A stretch of 64,000 nt of DNA from Sulfopaludibacter sp035606355 (GCA_035606355.1 DATNFO010000015.1:248001-312000), one strand, 5' to 3'. Shown: positions 49,454-59,077, counted from the first letter of the stretch. The notes: generated from the sequence alone by a model not told the origin. Made by a program: numbers and translations.

Positions 49454-51255
49454 AGCGGCTGCTTTTGAGCGCGGCTCTAGGGTGGACCGCGATTGCGCAG
49501 ACGGTGCCGCCGATCGGGCCGGTGCGTCCGGGCGGGTGGCCGATCCTGCGATCGTACAAGCCGGTATATGTGCCGGAGCTGCGCGTCAACCACGGGCTGC
49601 GGCTGCATGACTTGATCCGCGCCGGCACGGTGCATCTGACGATTCACGATGCCATCGAGCTGGCGCTGGAGAATTCACTGGATCTCGAAATCCAGCGCTA
49701 TGCAATCGTGCAAGCGGATTGGCAGGTGCAGCGCGCGCAATCGGGCGGTCCCCTGCGCGGGGTGACGGCGGCCAGTTCGGTGAGTGTGAATCTGGGCGCG
49801 GGCCAAGGCGTCGCCGGCATTTCGCGCGGAGGAGGCGGAGGAGGCGGCGGCGGAATCGCTACGCTCTCGGGCGCGGCGCTGATTCAACAGGTGGGTCCGG
49901 TGACGCCGCAACTCGATCCGATCGTGAACGTGCAGACTTCGTTCGGGCACCAGACGACGCCGTTCGACCAGATCGTACTTTCGGGCGTGACGAACCTGGT
50001 GGACACATACCGGAGCTACGATGCGGCGGTGCAGCAAGGGACGCTGCTGGGCGGATCGGTGCGGCTTTCGTATCACGATTCGTACTCCAACGAATCGGCG
50101 CCGACGGACGTGCTGAACCCGACGACGTTCGCGCAGCTGAACTTTTCATACACGCAGAGTTTGCTGGACGGATTCGGCGAGAAGGTGAACGGGCGATTCA
50201 TACGGATCGCCGAGCGGGGCGTGGACCGCAGCCGCGAACAGTATCGGTCGCGTGTGAGCGCGGTGGTGCGGTCGGTGCTGGACACGTACTGGGACCTTTC
50301 GGTAGCGGCCGACGATTTGAAATACAAGCGGCGGAATTACGAGCTGGCGCAGGGGCTGTTGTCCGATACGCGGAAGCAGATTGCGGCGGGGGCGGCGCCC
50401 GCGGTGGATTTGATCGCGGCGCAGGCGGACGCAGCGCGGCAGCAGCAGGCGTTTCGCGTGGCGTCCAACACGGCAGTGCTGCGCGAGAATTCCATGAAGG
50501 ATCTGCTGACGTGGCACGGCGGCCAGGATGAGGAACTGGACGCGGCGCACATCGTCACGGTAGACACGCTGCAGGTGCCGGACATCGACGACATACCGAG
50601 CGTGAGCGAACTGATGGCGACGGCGCGGGATCAGCGGCCGGACATCGTGCTGGCGCGCATGCAGACGGAGATCGCGCGGCTGAACACGATCGGCACCGCG
50701 AACGGTGTGCTGCCGACGCTGCGAGCGAGCATTTCCAGCTACAACAACGGGCAAACGGGGTCGCTAGTGCCGGGCGCGGGAGCGGACAAGTATTTCGTGG
50801 GCGGATTGGGGTCGGCGCTGGGACAGGTGTTCCGGCGGAATTTTCCGAATGAGCGCTTGGGAGTGAGCTACAACGGGCCGATCAAGAACTGGCAGGCGAT
50901 TGCGGATTTCGAGATCGATCAGTTGAGCGCGCGGCAATCGGAGTTGAATACGCAGCGGACGTTGAACGCGCTGGCAGTGGAGATTTCGAATCAGGTGGCG
51001 GCGATCCGGCAGGCTCGGGCGCGGTATGTAGCGGCGGTGGAAAGCCGGCAGCTTTCCGAGAAGCTCGCGGCGGGCGAGGAGGAAAAGCTGCAGTATGGAA
51101 CGTCGACCGTCGGGGCGGTGGTGATCGCGCGGCGGGATCTCGCGAATGCGCAATCGGCGGAGTTGACGGCGGCTTCGACTTATGTGCATGCGAAGGTGGC
51201 TTTGGACGAGGGGCTGGGCCGGACGCTGGCGGCTAATGATGTGGAGATGAAGTAG
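49450..51255 (+). CDS. TolC-family outer-membrane efflux protein (second of tandem pair)
   Basis: 601 residues from the ATG at 49450 (ATGA overlap with the first). Same architecture as its neighbour: IHDAIELALENSLDLEIQRYAIVQADWQVQRAQSGGPLRG, a poly-Gly run near residue 120, VRSVLDTYWDLSVAADDLKYKRRNYELAQGLLSDTRKQIAAGAAPAVDLIAAQAD and the C-terminal helices ending LDEGLGRTLAANDVEMK. The two proteins are paralogues from a gene duplication. The stop codon TAG at 51253-51255 is the first three bases of a family A repeat, and a mangled copy of the gene end follows at 51.35-51.50 kb. Confidence 0.93.
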   Translation: MKRLLLSAALGWTAIAQTVPPIGPVRPGGWPILRSYKPVYVPELRVNHGLRLHDLIRAGTVHLTIHDAIELALENSLDLEIQRYAIVQADWQVQRAQSGGPLRGVTAASSVSVNLGAGQGVAGISRGGGGGGGGGIATLSGAALIQQVGPVTPQLDPIVNVQTSFGHQTTPFDQIVLSGVTNLVDTYRSYDAAVQQGTLLGGSVRLSYHDSYSNESAPTDVLNPTTFAQLNFSYTQSLLDGFGEKVNGRFIRIAERGVDRSREQYRSRVSAVVRSVLDTYWDLSVAADDLKYKRRNYELAQGLLSDTRKQIAAGAAPAVDLIAAQADAARQQQAFRVASNTAVLRENSMKDLLTWHGGQDEELDAAHIVTVDTLQVPDIDDIPSVSELMATARDQRPDIVLARMQTEIARLNTIGTANGVLPTLRASISSYNNGQTGSLVPGAGADKYFVGGLGSALGQVFRRNFPNERLGVSYNGPIKNWQAIADFEIDQLSARQSELNTQRTLNALAVEISNQVAAIRQARARYVAAVESRQLSEKLAAGEEEKLQYGTSTVGAVVIARRDLANAQSAELTAASTYVHAKVALDEGLGRTLAANDVEMK

Positions 51256-51335
51256 CGACCGGTCTCCAGACGGGTTGCAAAGTCGCGCTCCGCGCGACCC
51301 GATGGAAGGATTCCTGTCGGCACGTGGCAAAGACT
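51253..51335 (+). repeat. Family A REP-like element (copy 8)
   Basis: TAGCGACCGGTCTCCAGACGGGTTGC begins with the TolC stop codon. It is followed by GTCGCGCTCCGCGCGAC and GAAGGATTCCTGTCGGCAC, the extra module also present at 58.8 kb. One arm of the core has a C-to-G change that weakens pairing. Confidence 0.82.
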
Positions 51336-51340
51336 CGTAC

Positions 51341-51496
51341 ATTACGCGCTGGCAGTGGAGATTGCGAATCAGGTGGCGGCGATCCGGCAGCTTTCCGAGA
51401 AGCGCGGCGGCGGCTTCCACTTATGTGCATGCGAAGGTGGCTTTGGACGAGGGGTTGGGCCGGACGCTGGCAGCTAATGATGTGGAGATGAAGTAG
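51341..51496 (+). pseudogene. Mosaic duplicate of the TolC gene 3' end
   Basis: Three pieces of the upstream gene's end are joined. 51349-51395 matches 50969-51015 (GCTGGCAGTGGAGATT onward), then a piece from near 51048-51063 (CAGCTTTCCGAGAAG), then 51407-51500 matches 51167-51260 with few changes (TATGTGCATGCGAAGGTGG onward). The last piece still encodes ASTYVHAKVALDEGLGRTLA and the same stop. No start or complete domain exists, so it is a remnant. Bases 51497-51643 hold no gene apart from the next gene's leader. Confidence 0.85.
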
Positions 51497-51643
51497 CGAC
51501 GCCGGCGCCCACAAGTTTTTGATAGTAGTAGCCGCGCAGTGTGAGTAAACACTCATACATTTTAAGAACGTAAGTTGCCCCGGCCTGTACGTCAGGGACT
51601 GCCGGTGTTACGATATCGGCAAATCGCTTGTGAGAGGGGTAAT

Positions 51644-54600
51644 ATGCGAAACTTGTGTAACTTGTTTCTTGCCTTAGCGGTGTGTGCCTGTGCGCTGCTT
51701 GGTCAAGCACTTACGTCTTTGACCGGAAGTGTTTCCGATCCATCCGGTGCGGTGATTCCCGGAGCTACGATCACAATTACTAACGACGCCACTCATGCCA
51801 CCCGGCAGACGACTGCCGATTCCGGGGGCCGCTATTCGTTCTTACAAGTGGAACCGGGGACTTACACGGTAACTGCGAAGGCGCCCGGTTTCGCGCAGGT
51901 CTCCATGCCGAACGTCGAGTTACTGGTGAATACTCCGGCAAGCCTGCCGATCCGCTTCCAACAGGTCGGGACCGTGAACGAAACGGTTCAGGTATCCGCC
52001 GAGGCGACTCAGGTCAACACCACCGACGCATCCCTGGGGAATGCCGTGAGCGGCAACGTGATTACGCAAGTGCCCCTGGAAGGCCGCAACGTGGTCGGCC
52101 TACTGGCGCTGCAGCCCGGCGTGGTTTTTCTGGGTGAGCCGGATCCGGGGACGAACGGCGACCATCGAAGCGGCGCGGTGAATGGCGGCAAAACGGACCA
52201 GGCGAATGTTACGCTCGACGGCGTGGACGTGAACGATCAGCAGAACCACACCGCATTTACCAGCGTGCTGCGCGTGACGTTGGATTCGGTGGAAGAGTTC
52301 CGCACGATCACAACCAACGGGGGCGCGGATATGGGGCGCACCTCCGGGGCGCAAGTCACACTCGTCACCCGCAGCGGAACGAATACGTTCCATGGGTCGC
52401 TGTATGAGGTCAACCGCAACACCGCGCTGGAAGCGAATAACTTCTTCAATAACCGGATTGGAACGCCGCGAACCCAGTTAGTGCGGAATGTGTTCGGCGG
52501 GTCCCTGGGCGGTCCGATCAAGAAAGACCGGTTGTTCTTCTTTCTGAATTACGAAGGCCGCCGCGATGCAAGCTCGCAGTCGGTGGTTCGTACGGTTCCG
52601 ACAGCCGATTTCCGGAACGGCATCTTCACTTACCAGCGGAAGGACGGAAGCGTCGGGCAACTCAGTCCGGCGCAGATTACGGCGCTGGACCCGGCGCACA
52701 TCGGCCCGAGCGCGGCCGTGCTCAACCTGCTGAAGACGTATCCGCTGCCGAACGATTCTTCGGTAGGAGATAAGTTGAACACACTCGGCTACCGCTTCAA
52801 CGCAGCGGTCCCGTTGAGCTGGAACACTTACATTGCGCGTCTGAACTGGCAGGTGGATTCAGCCGGGAAGCACCAGGTATTCTGGCGCGGAAATCTGCAG
52901 AACGACGACTTCATCCCGAACTCTTCCGCGGCCCTTCCCCAATTTCCGGGCGCCGCGGCCAGCCGTTACCTCGATAACAACAAGGGCTTCGCGGTGGGTT
53001 ATACTGCACTGCTGACTCCCTCATTGACCTCCAATCTGCGGTGGGGTTTCACGCGGCAGAGTTATGACAGCACCGGACTCATCAGCGCGGACTATGTGTT
53101 CTTCCGCAATATCGATTCTCCAGTAGCACTTACTCCGGGATTGAGCCGGACCGTTCCCGTGCATACCATCGGCGAAGATATGGCCTGGATCAAGGGAGCC
53201 CACAGCATCACCTTTGGAGCTACGGCCCTGCTGGTGAACAACAGAAGCACGACGTTCTCGCACTCATTCAGTACGGGCTACCTGAATTCATCCGTTCTGC
53301 TTGATGGCGGCTTGAGCCTTCTGGCGTCCGACGCAGCCAACACTACGGCATACAAACGGCTGATGGTGGACATGCTCGGGCTGATTCCCGAAGTGGACGC
53401 GCAGTATAACTACGATGCGTCCGGTAACGTGCTGCCGCAGGGCGCCGGAGTCTCGCGCAGCTTCATCGACCACGATTGGGAATTTTATGCGCAGGATAGC
53501 TGGAAAGTAAAGCGCAATTTCACGGTAACCGCGGGACTCAGGTTCACTTACTCGCCTCCGGTATATGAGGCGAATGGACAGCAGGCAAGCCCGAACATTC
53601 CCCTGGGCCAGTGGTTCAACGAACGCGGCGCACTGGCGGCGCAGGGGCAATCGCAAGCAGGCGCCGGTCCGATTTCTTTAAACCTTTTGGGCGCCCCCGG
53701 GACTCACGGGTTGTATAACGCGCAAAAAGATTGGTCGCCGCGCGCGGCCATCGCTTACTCGCCGCACGCGGACTCCGGAATCTCGAAGTTCCTGTTTGGC
53801 GGTGAGGGAAAGACGTCAATCCGCGCGGGTTTCGGCATGTACTATGACCTGTTCGGCGAAGGCGTGGCGCGCGAGTACGATTCAACGGAACTTGGCTTCT
53901 CCAGTTTCCTGCCCTCAACGGTATCGCCGAGCAATCCGCTCTCGAATGCGGCGACGGCTCCGCGATTCACCGGCTTCTATAACCTGCCGTCGCAGTTCCT
54001 GGCGCCGGCGCCGAAAGGCGGCTTCCCGCAGACTTATCCGAATTCGTTCGCAGTGGCGAATTCGGTGGACCAGGCGATCAAGTCGCCGTACACGATGAAT
54101 ATCGATTTCAGCATCGGGCGCGAATTCGGCCACGGGCTGTATATACAGGGCAGTTATGTGGGACGGCTGTCGCGGCATTCGCTGGCGCACGTCGACCTCG
54201 CGATGCCTACTAACCTGGTGGATACCAAGAGCGGCCAGACTTACTTCCAGGCGGCAACGGCGATGTCGCTGCTCTCGCGGCAGAATGGCGCGAACGGCGT
54301 TCCGGTATCCGCAGTGAAACCGATTCCGTTTTTCGAAGACCTGTTCAAGGGGTATGCCGACCCGGCGCACGGCCTGACGGCGACGCAGGTGTTGTACCGC
54401 GATTACTTCCTGCCGAACGTGTACAACGAAACTACGGCGCAGCAGTTGATCGACGACATCGGTTCGGATTGCGACCCGTGCAGCATCCTGGGTCCAAACG
54501 CGATGTACAGCAAGCAGTTTGCCGCTCTCTCCTCGCTATCGACGGTCGGCGGCGGAAACTATCATGCAATGCAGTGGACGGTCCGGAAACGGCTCGGCAG

Positions 54601-55336
54601 CAGTTTGCAGTTCGATTTCAATTGGACATGGTCTAAGGCGACGGACCTTTCGTCTTATGGCGAAAGTTTTCAGAACGGCAACGGGAGTTACACGGGTCTG
54701 GTGCAGAACGCATGGAATCCGGGAGAGCAGAAAGGAGTGGCGGACTTCGATACCACGCATCTGTTCAGCGCGTTCGTGGTGTATCAACTGCCGTTCGGCC
54801 ACGGCAAAACGTTCCTGAACACGTCGAGCCGCGTGGTAGACGCGTTTTTGGGCGGCTGGCAGTTCAGCGGAATCTGGCATGCGTCCACGGGCTTCCCGGT
54901 GAGCGTGGGCAACGGCGGCAACTGGCCGACGGACTGGCAACTGACGCCTGTCGCGACGCTGGTTGGTCCGGTGCCGGTGCAGCAGACCACGAAGAATGGC
55001 GGTCACGGCGGCCCGAACATGTTTGCCGATCCGGTGGCGGCACTGTCCAGCTTCGATTACACGCTGCCCGGACAAACGGGAAATCGCAATATCATTCGCG
55101 GCGATGGACTGTTCAGCCTGGACGTGGGTCTCGGTAAGGAGTTCACAATTCTCACTCGCAAGGATCGCACTCACACGCTGCAGATTCGCGGAGAAGCATT
55201 CAACGTCAGCAACACGGTGAGATTCGATCCGGCGAGCGCTCAATTGTCGATTGACAGCCCGGCGACATTCGGGAATTACTCGTCGGTTTTGGGAAACCCG
55301 CGAGTGATTCAGTTGACGGGGCGGTATCAGTTCTAG
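51644..55336 (+). CDS. Oar-like TonB-dependent receptor with carboxypeptidase-regulatory N-terminal domain
   Basis: 1230 residues from the ATG at 51644 (GAGAGGGG upstream), with a signal peptide (MRNLCNLFLALAVCACALLGQ). CarboxypepD_reg-like domain about 25-110 (LTGSVSDPSGAVIPGATITITNDATHATRQTTADSGGRYSFLQVEPGTYTVTAKAPGF). Plug about 115-250 (VNGGKTDQANVTLDGVDVNDQ, TSGAQVTLVTRSGTNTFHGSLYEVNRN). The barrel ends VIQLTGRYQF with a terminal aromatic. It would import large or complexed substrates across the outer membrane; the ligand is unknown. A strong terminator follows and overlaps the next gene's start. Confidence 0.93.
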   Translation: MRNLCNLFLALAVCACALLGQALTSLTGSVSDPSGAVIPGATITITNDATHATRQTTADSGGRYSFLQVEPGTYTVTAKAPGFAQVSMPNVELLVNTPASLPIRFQQVGTVNETVQVSAEATQVNTTDASLGNAVSGNVITQVPLEGRNVVGLLALQPGVVFLGEPDPGTNGDHRSGAVNGGKTDQANVTLDGVDVNDQQNHTAFTSVLRVTLDSVEEFRTITTNGGADMGRTSGAQVTLVTRSGTNTFHGSLYEVNRNTALEANNFFNNRIGTPRTQLVRNVFGGSLGGPIKKDRLFFFLNYEGRRDASSQSVVRTVPTADFRNGIFTYQRKDGSVGQLSPAQITALDPAHIGPSAAVLNLLKTYPLPNDSSVGDKLNTLGYRFNAAVPLSWNTYIARLNWQVDSAGKHQVFWRGNLQNDDFIPNSSAALPQFPGAAASRYLDNNKGFAVGYTALLTPSLTSNLRWGFTRQSYDSTGLISADYVFFRNIDSPVALTPGLSRTVPVHTIGEDMAWIKGAHSITFGATALLVNNRSTTFSHSFSTGYLNSSVLLDGGLSLLASDAANTTAYKRLMVDMLGLIPEVDAQYNYDASGNVLPQGAGVSRSFIDHDWEFYAQDSWKVKRNFTVTAGLRFTYSPPVYEANGQQASPNIPLGQWFNERGALAAQGQSQAGAGPISLNLLGAPGTHGLYNAQKDWSPRAAIAYSPHADSGISKFLFGGEGKTSIRAGFGMYYDLFGEGVAREYDSTELGFSSFLPSTVSPSNPLSNAATAPRFTGFYNLPSQFLAPAPKGGFPQTYPNSFAVANSVDQAIKSPYTMNIDFSIGREFGHGLYIQGSYVGRLSRHSLAHVDLAMPTNLVDTKSGQTYFQAATAMSLLSRQNGANGVPVSAVKPIPFFEDLFKGYADPAHGLTATQVLYRDYFLPNVYNETTAQQLIDDIGSDCDPCSILGPNAMYSKQFAALSSLSTVGGGNYHAMQWTVRKRLGSSLQFDFNWTWSKATDLSSYGESFQNGNGSYTGLVQNAWNPGEQKGVADFDTTHLFSAFVVYQLPFGHGKTFLNTSSRVVDAFLGGWQFSGIWHASTGFPVSVGNGGNWPTDWQLTPVATLVGPVPVQQTTKNGGHGGPNMFADPVAALSSFDYTLPGQTGNRNIIRGDGLFSLDVGLGKEFTILTRKDRTHTLQIRGEAFNVSNTVRFDPASAQLSIDSPATFGNYSSVLGNPRVIQLTGRYQF

Positions 55337-55403
55337 TCCCGGCAGTCCCACGTACGGACACCATCGAAGGGAATTGCAGCAGCAAGTGATTGATAGATAA
55401 GAC

Positions 55404-55458
55404 GCCCATGGTTGGCAGTCCGGTTGCGGTTCCGGACTTCCGACCATGGGCTTTTTTT
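55404..55458 (+). terminator. Hairpin plus T-run overlapping the start codon of the next permease
   Basis: Arms 55404-55423 and 55432-55451 pair at 18 of 20 positions plus one wobble, with an 8-base loop, followed by TTTTTTT at 55452-55458. It is placed as a terminator for the receptor gene, yet the ATG of the ADOP permease (55446) lies in the right arm. Confidence 0.85.
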
Positions 55459-57872
55459 CTTCCGTCAATCAAGCGCTGCGCGTCTTTCGCAAGAATCCCG
55501 GCTTTGCGATCTCGGCACTGGCCATCCTCACGTTGGGTATCGGGGCGAACACGGCGATTTTCAGCGTAGTCAACACCGTGCTGCTGCGGCCGCTTCCCTT
55601 CCCCGAACCGGAGGGCATCGTCACCGTGTACCATGTGCCTCCGGCGGCGGCCTTTCCAGGGATCAAACGCTTCTCGGTATCGGTCGCGAATTATCTCGAT
55701 TGGCGCGCGCAGAACGATGTCTTCGACGCGATGAGCGTCTATAGCGCGCGCGGGCTGCGGGTGGGCGGCGGCACGACGCCGCAAGTGTTGAAGGCGACGA
55801 TTTCCGATGCCGGCTTCTTCCGCGTGCTGCGCGTCAAGCCGGAAGCCGGCCGGTTATTTACCGGCGACGAATGCCAGCCGGGGCGCGACAACGTGATCGT
55901 GCTGAGCGACGGCACTGCGAGGAGCTACTTCGGGTCGCCATCCGGCGCGCTGGGGCGAACCATGGAACTCGGCAAGCGCACTTACTCAGTGATCGGCGTG
56001 ATGCCTCCGGAGTTCCACGTGAAGAGCTGGTCTCCCATGGACATGGAGGCGTGGATTCCGAACGCGTGGACGGAGAAGGATCGCGCGACTCGCGGCAATC
56101 ATAACTGGCTGGTAGTGGCGCGATTGAAACCGGGAGTGACGAAGGAACGCGCGCAGTCGGCGATGAATGTAATTTCGGACCGGCTCGCCAAGCAGTATCC
56201 GGAAGAGGACAAGGGCTGGGGCGCGATCGTCATTCCGCTGCGCGACTTGCTGGTAGGCTCCGTACGGCCGGCGCTATTGACGTTGTTGGGCGCGGTGGGA
56301 TTTGTGCTGCTGATTGCCTGCGCCAACACGGCGAACCTGGTGCTGGCGCGGACCATCGCGCGCCGCAAAGAGTTCGCGATTCGTGCGGCCATCGGCGCGA
56401 GCAGGCGGCAGGTGCTGCATCCGGTGCTGGTGGAAACGACGCTGCTTGCATTGATCGGCGGCGCGCTGGGATTGCTGGTGGCGCGCAGTGGACAATCGCT
56501 GGTGACGCGAGCGCTGGCGGATCAACTGCCGCGCGCGACCGAAGTTCAGATGGATGCGCGGGTGCTCGCATTCACTCTGATCGCGAGCGTGCTCACGGGG
56601 CTCGCGGCCGGCTTGCTGGCCGGAAGCCGTCTGCTGAAAGGCAACCTGAACGATTCGCTGAAGCAGGGTTTCGGCAAAACGGACAGCTATTCAGCGGGCA
56701 AGCGCACGCGCGGCGCGCTTGTGGTGGCGGAAGTAGCTCTTTCGCTGATGCTGCTGGTGGGCGCGGGGCTCATGATTCGCACGCTGTGGGCGCTGCGCGG
56801 CACAGACCCCGGCTTTCGCGCGGAGAACGTGCTCACCATGAGCGTGCCGATTCCCGCATCCAGCGACACTGCCAAGCGCAGCAAGTTCTACGACGAATTC
56901 CTGCCGAAAGTGGCGGCGCTACCGGGCGTCGCCTCAGCGGCAGCCATCGACTATCTGCCGCTCGATGGCGGCAGTGAGCAGCCGATCACCGTGGAAGGCC
57001 GTCCGGCGGAGGTATTCGCGCTACAGCGCAACGTATCGGTGCGGCAGGCGACTCCGAATTACTTCCACACGATGGGCATTCCGATTGTGGCGGGGCGCGA
57101 TTTCACGATGGCGGAGACGACAGACGAACAAGCGCCGGCGGTGATCAGCGTATCGATGGCGCGGCTGTTCTGGCCGGGCGAGAACGCCATCGGGAAGCGC
57201 TTCCGAATTTCGTTTACGCCGGACACGGTGCGCACAGTAGTGGGCGTGGTGGGCGATATCAAGGATCGCGGACTCGACGGGCTGGAGGCGGTGACGATGC
57301 TGTATCTGCCCATTGCACAAGATTATAAGCTGCCGGTGAACCTGGTGGTGCGGGGATCGTCGCATCCGGTGACGAATCTGACGGCCGGCATTCGCGGTGT
57401 GCTGGCGAACATCGACCCGACGCTGCCGATTCGAAACGTGGAGACGATGGACAATCTGGTGATGCAGACACTGGCACAGCACCGGTTCAGCATGTGGCTG
57501 TTCGCGGCGCTGGCGCTGCTGGCATTGCTGCTGGCAATCGTCGGAATCTATAGCGTGCTGGCGTATAGCGTGCGCACCCGCGTGCATGAGATCGGAATAC
57601 GCATCGCGCTGGGAGCCAGTGCGGGCGACGTGCTGCGGATGATCGTGGCGGAAGGCATGCAACCGGCTCTGCTGGGCGTATTGATCGGCGCGGCGGGCGC
57701 ATTCGCGCTGGGCGGTGTGTTGAGCAAGCTGATATACGGCGTCAGCGCGGCGGATCCGCTGACGTTCGGAGCGGTGGCGGCGATACTCGTGGCGGTGGCG
57801 GTGACGGCTTGCGTGCTGCCGGGTTATCGAGCGACACGGGTTCAGCCGGTGGTGGCGCTGCGGAATGAGTAG
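55446..57872 (+). CDS. ADOP-type (FtsX/MacB-like) ABC transporter permease
   Basis: 808 residues. The start at 55446 gives MGFFSSVNQALRVFRKNPGFAISALAILTLGIGANTAIFSVVNTVLLRPLPFPEP, aligned with the family N terminus, so this start is well supported although it lies inside a hairpin. Two MacB-type periplasmic domains alternate with FtsX helix modules (ANTANLVLARTIARRKEFAIRAAIGASRRQV; YSVLAYSVRTRVHEIGIRIALGASAGDV). It ends ATRVQPVVALRNE. No ATPase or PadR gene is adjacent. Translation may depend on opening the hairpin or on read-through from upstream. Confidence 0.93.
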   Translation: MGFFSSVNQALRVFRKNPGFAISALAILTLGIGANTAIFSVVNTVLLRPLPFPEPEGIVTVYHVPPAAAFPGIKRFSVSVANYLDWRAQNDVFDAMSVYSARGLRVGGGTTPQVLKATISDAGFFRVLRVKPEAGRLFTGDECQPGRDNVIVLSDGTARSYFGSPSGALGRTMELGKRTYSVIGVMPPEFHVKSWSPMDMEAWIPNAWTEKDRATRGNHNWLVVARLKPGVTKERAQSAMNVISDRLAKQYPEEDKGWGAIVIPLRDLLVGSVRPALLTLLGAVGFVLLIACANTANLVLARTIARRKEFAIRAAIGASRRQVLHPVLVETTLLALIGGALGLLVARSGQSLVTRALADQLPRATEVQMDARVLAFTLIASVLTGLAAGLLAGSRLLKGNLNDSLKQGFGKTDSYSAGKRTRGALVVAEVALSLMLLVGAGLMIRTLWALRGTDPGFRAENVLTMSVPIPASSDTAKRSKFYDEFLPKVAALPGVASAAAIDYLPLDGGSEQPITVEGRPAEVFALQRNVSVRQATPNYFHTMGIPIVAGRDFTMAETTDEQAPAVISVSMARLFWPGENAIGKRFRISFTPDTVRTVVGVVGDIKDRGLDGLEAVTMLYLPIAQDYKLPVNLVVRGSSHPVTNLTAGIRGVLANIDPTLPIRNVETMDNLVMQTLAQHRFSMWLFAALALLALLLAIVGIYSVLAYSVRTRVHEIGIRIALGASAGDVLRMIVAEGMQPALLGVLIGAAGAFALGGVLSKLIYGVSAADPLTFGAVAAILVAVAVTACVLPGYRATRVQPVVALRNE

Positions 57873-57889
57873 CCCTGTAGAATTTAGGG

Positions 57890-58744
57890 ATGACGATTTC
57901 CGTTCAAGCGGCGGCGCTGGGGGCGCTGGCGTTTTCCATTGCGTTCGCGGCCGATAAGACCGACAATCAGCCGTTTCCGCCGCATCGGATTGCGGACAAT
58001 CTGTATTACGTCGGGTCAAGCGATATCGCGGCTTACCTGGTAACCACTCCCGCGGGAGATATCCTCATCAATGCCGGCTATGAGACCACTCCGGCCCTGA
58101 TTCGCGACAGCATCGTGAAGCTTGGGTTTCGTCCGGCGGACGTGAAGATTCTGCTGAACAGCCAGGCGCACTACGATCATGTGGCCGGGATGCACGAGAT
58201 GCAGCGGCTCACCGGCGCGAAGATTTACTCGAGCGAGCGAGAAGTAGCGGTGCTGGAGAGCGGCGGGAAGGCCGATCTTCGCTTCGGCCGCGAGATCACT
58301 TATCCGCCCGTGAAGGTGGATCACGTGGTGCGTGACGGCGAGGCAGTTACTCTGGGCGGCGTAACCTTAGTGGCGCACATGACACCGGGACATAGCATCG
58401 GGTGCACCACCTGGACGATGCGCGCGACGGACGGCGGACGCAGTTACAACGTGGTGATCGTTGGCGGGGTCGGCATCAATCCGGGAGTGGAACTGGTCAG
58501 GCATCCGCTTTATCCGGGGATCGCGGACGATTTCGCGCATACGTTTCAATTGCTGCGGTCGCTGCCGTGCGACATCTTTCTCGGCGCGCACGGCGGGTAT
58601 TACGGAATGAAGGCGAAGTACGAGCGAATGAAAGTTGGGGCGGCGGGGAACGCGTTCGTCGATCCGGCGGGGTATCGCGCCTTCATCGATGGTGCGGAGA
58701 AGGATTACCGGGCTCAGTTGGCGCGGGAACAGGATGGCCGTTGA
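57890..58744 (+). CDS. Subclass B3 metallo-beta-lactamase-fold hydrolase, Q-type zinc site
   Basis: 284 residues with a signal peptide (MTISVQAAALGALAFSIAFA). The MBL core has NSQAHYDHVAG with Gln92, His94, Asp96 and His97 where most B3 enzymes have HxHxDH, then His168 (MTPGHSIGCTTW) and His234 (FLGAHGGYYGM). A Gln in the first position matches the GOB-type B3-Q subgroup as I know it. KIYSSEREVAVLESGGKADLRFG and PVKVDHVVRDGEAVTLGG also follow B3 proteins. It is periplasmic and may hydrolyse beta-lactams, or be a related amidase-like enzyme. It starts 17 bases after the ADOP permease. Confidence 0.9.
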   Translation: MTISVQAAALGALAFSIAFAADKTDNQPFPPHRIADNLYYVGSSDIAAYLVTTPAGDILINAGYETTPALIRDSIVKLGFRPADVKILLNSQAHYDHVAGMHEMQRLTGAKIYSSEREVAVLESGGKADLRFGREITYPPVKVDHVVRDGEAVTLGGVTLVAHMTPGHSIGCTTWTMRATDGGRSYNVVIVGGVGINPGVELVRHPLYPGIADDFAHTFQLLRSLPCDIFLGAHGGYYGMKAKYERMKVGAAGNAFVDPAGYRAFIDGAEKDYRAQLAREQDGR

Positions 58745-58765
58745 GTCAGTCGCGCGGGCAATCAG

Positions 58766-58905
58766 TAGCGACCGGTCTCCAGACCGGTTGCAGGCGAACG
58801 AAGTTTCGCCCGAGTCGCGCTATGCGCGACCCGACAGGAAGGTTCCTGTCTGCACTTAGGCGCGCTCCGCGCGCCTGCGACCGGTCGGGAGACCGGTCAC
58901 TACTG
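58766..58905 (+). repeat. Family A REP-like composite element (copy 9)
   Basis: The left core CCGGTCTCCAGACCGG (58771-58787) and right core CCGGTCGGGAGACCGG (58881-58897) face each other. Between them lie GGCGAACGAAGTTTCGCC, GTCGCGCTATGCGCGAC, the palindrome GACAGGAAGGTTCCTGTC and GCGCGCTCCGCGCGC. The rest of the 333-base gap 58745-59077 shows no gene. Confidence 0.85.
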
Positions 58906-59077
58906 CATCTTCCGGACGTGTTCGAATTCCTTTTCCGGTTTACGCGCGCGTGGGTAGTCGAGCGGCTACGGTCGGGCGGTGCCCCGGTGGAAACAACTGA
59001 AACCCGGCTTTAGTACCATCGGTACCTCGGATTTTTCCTCTCAGTACTTGCCGCAATCCTGTTTACCTGTTTTACTC

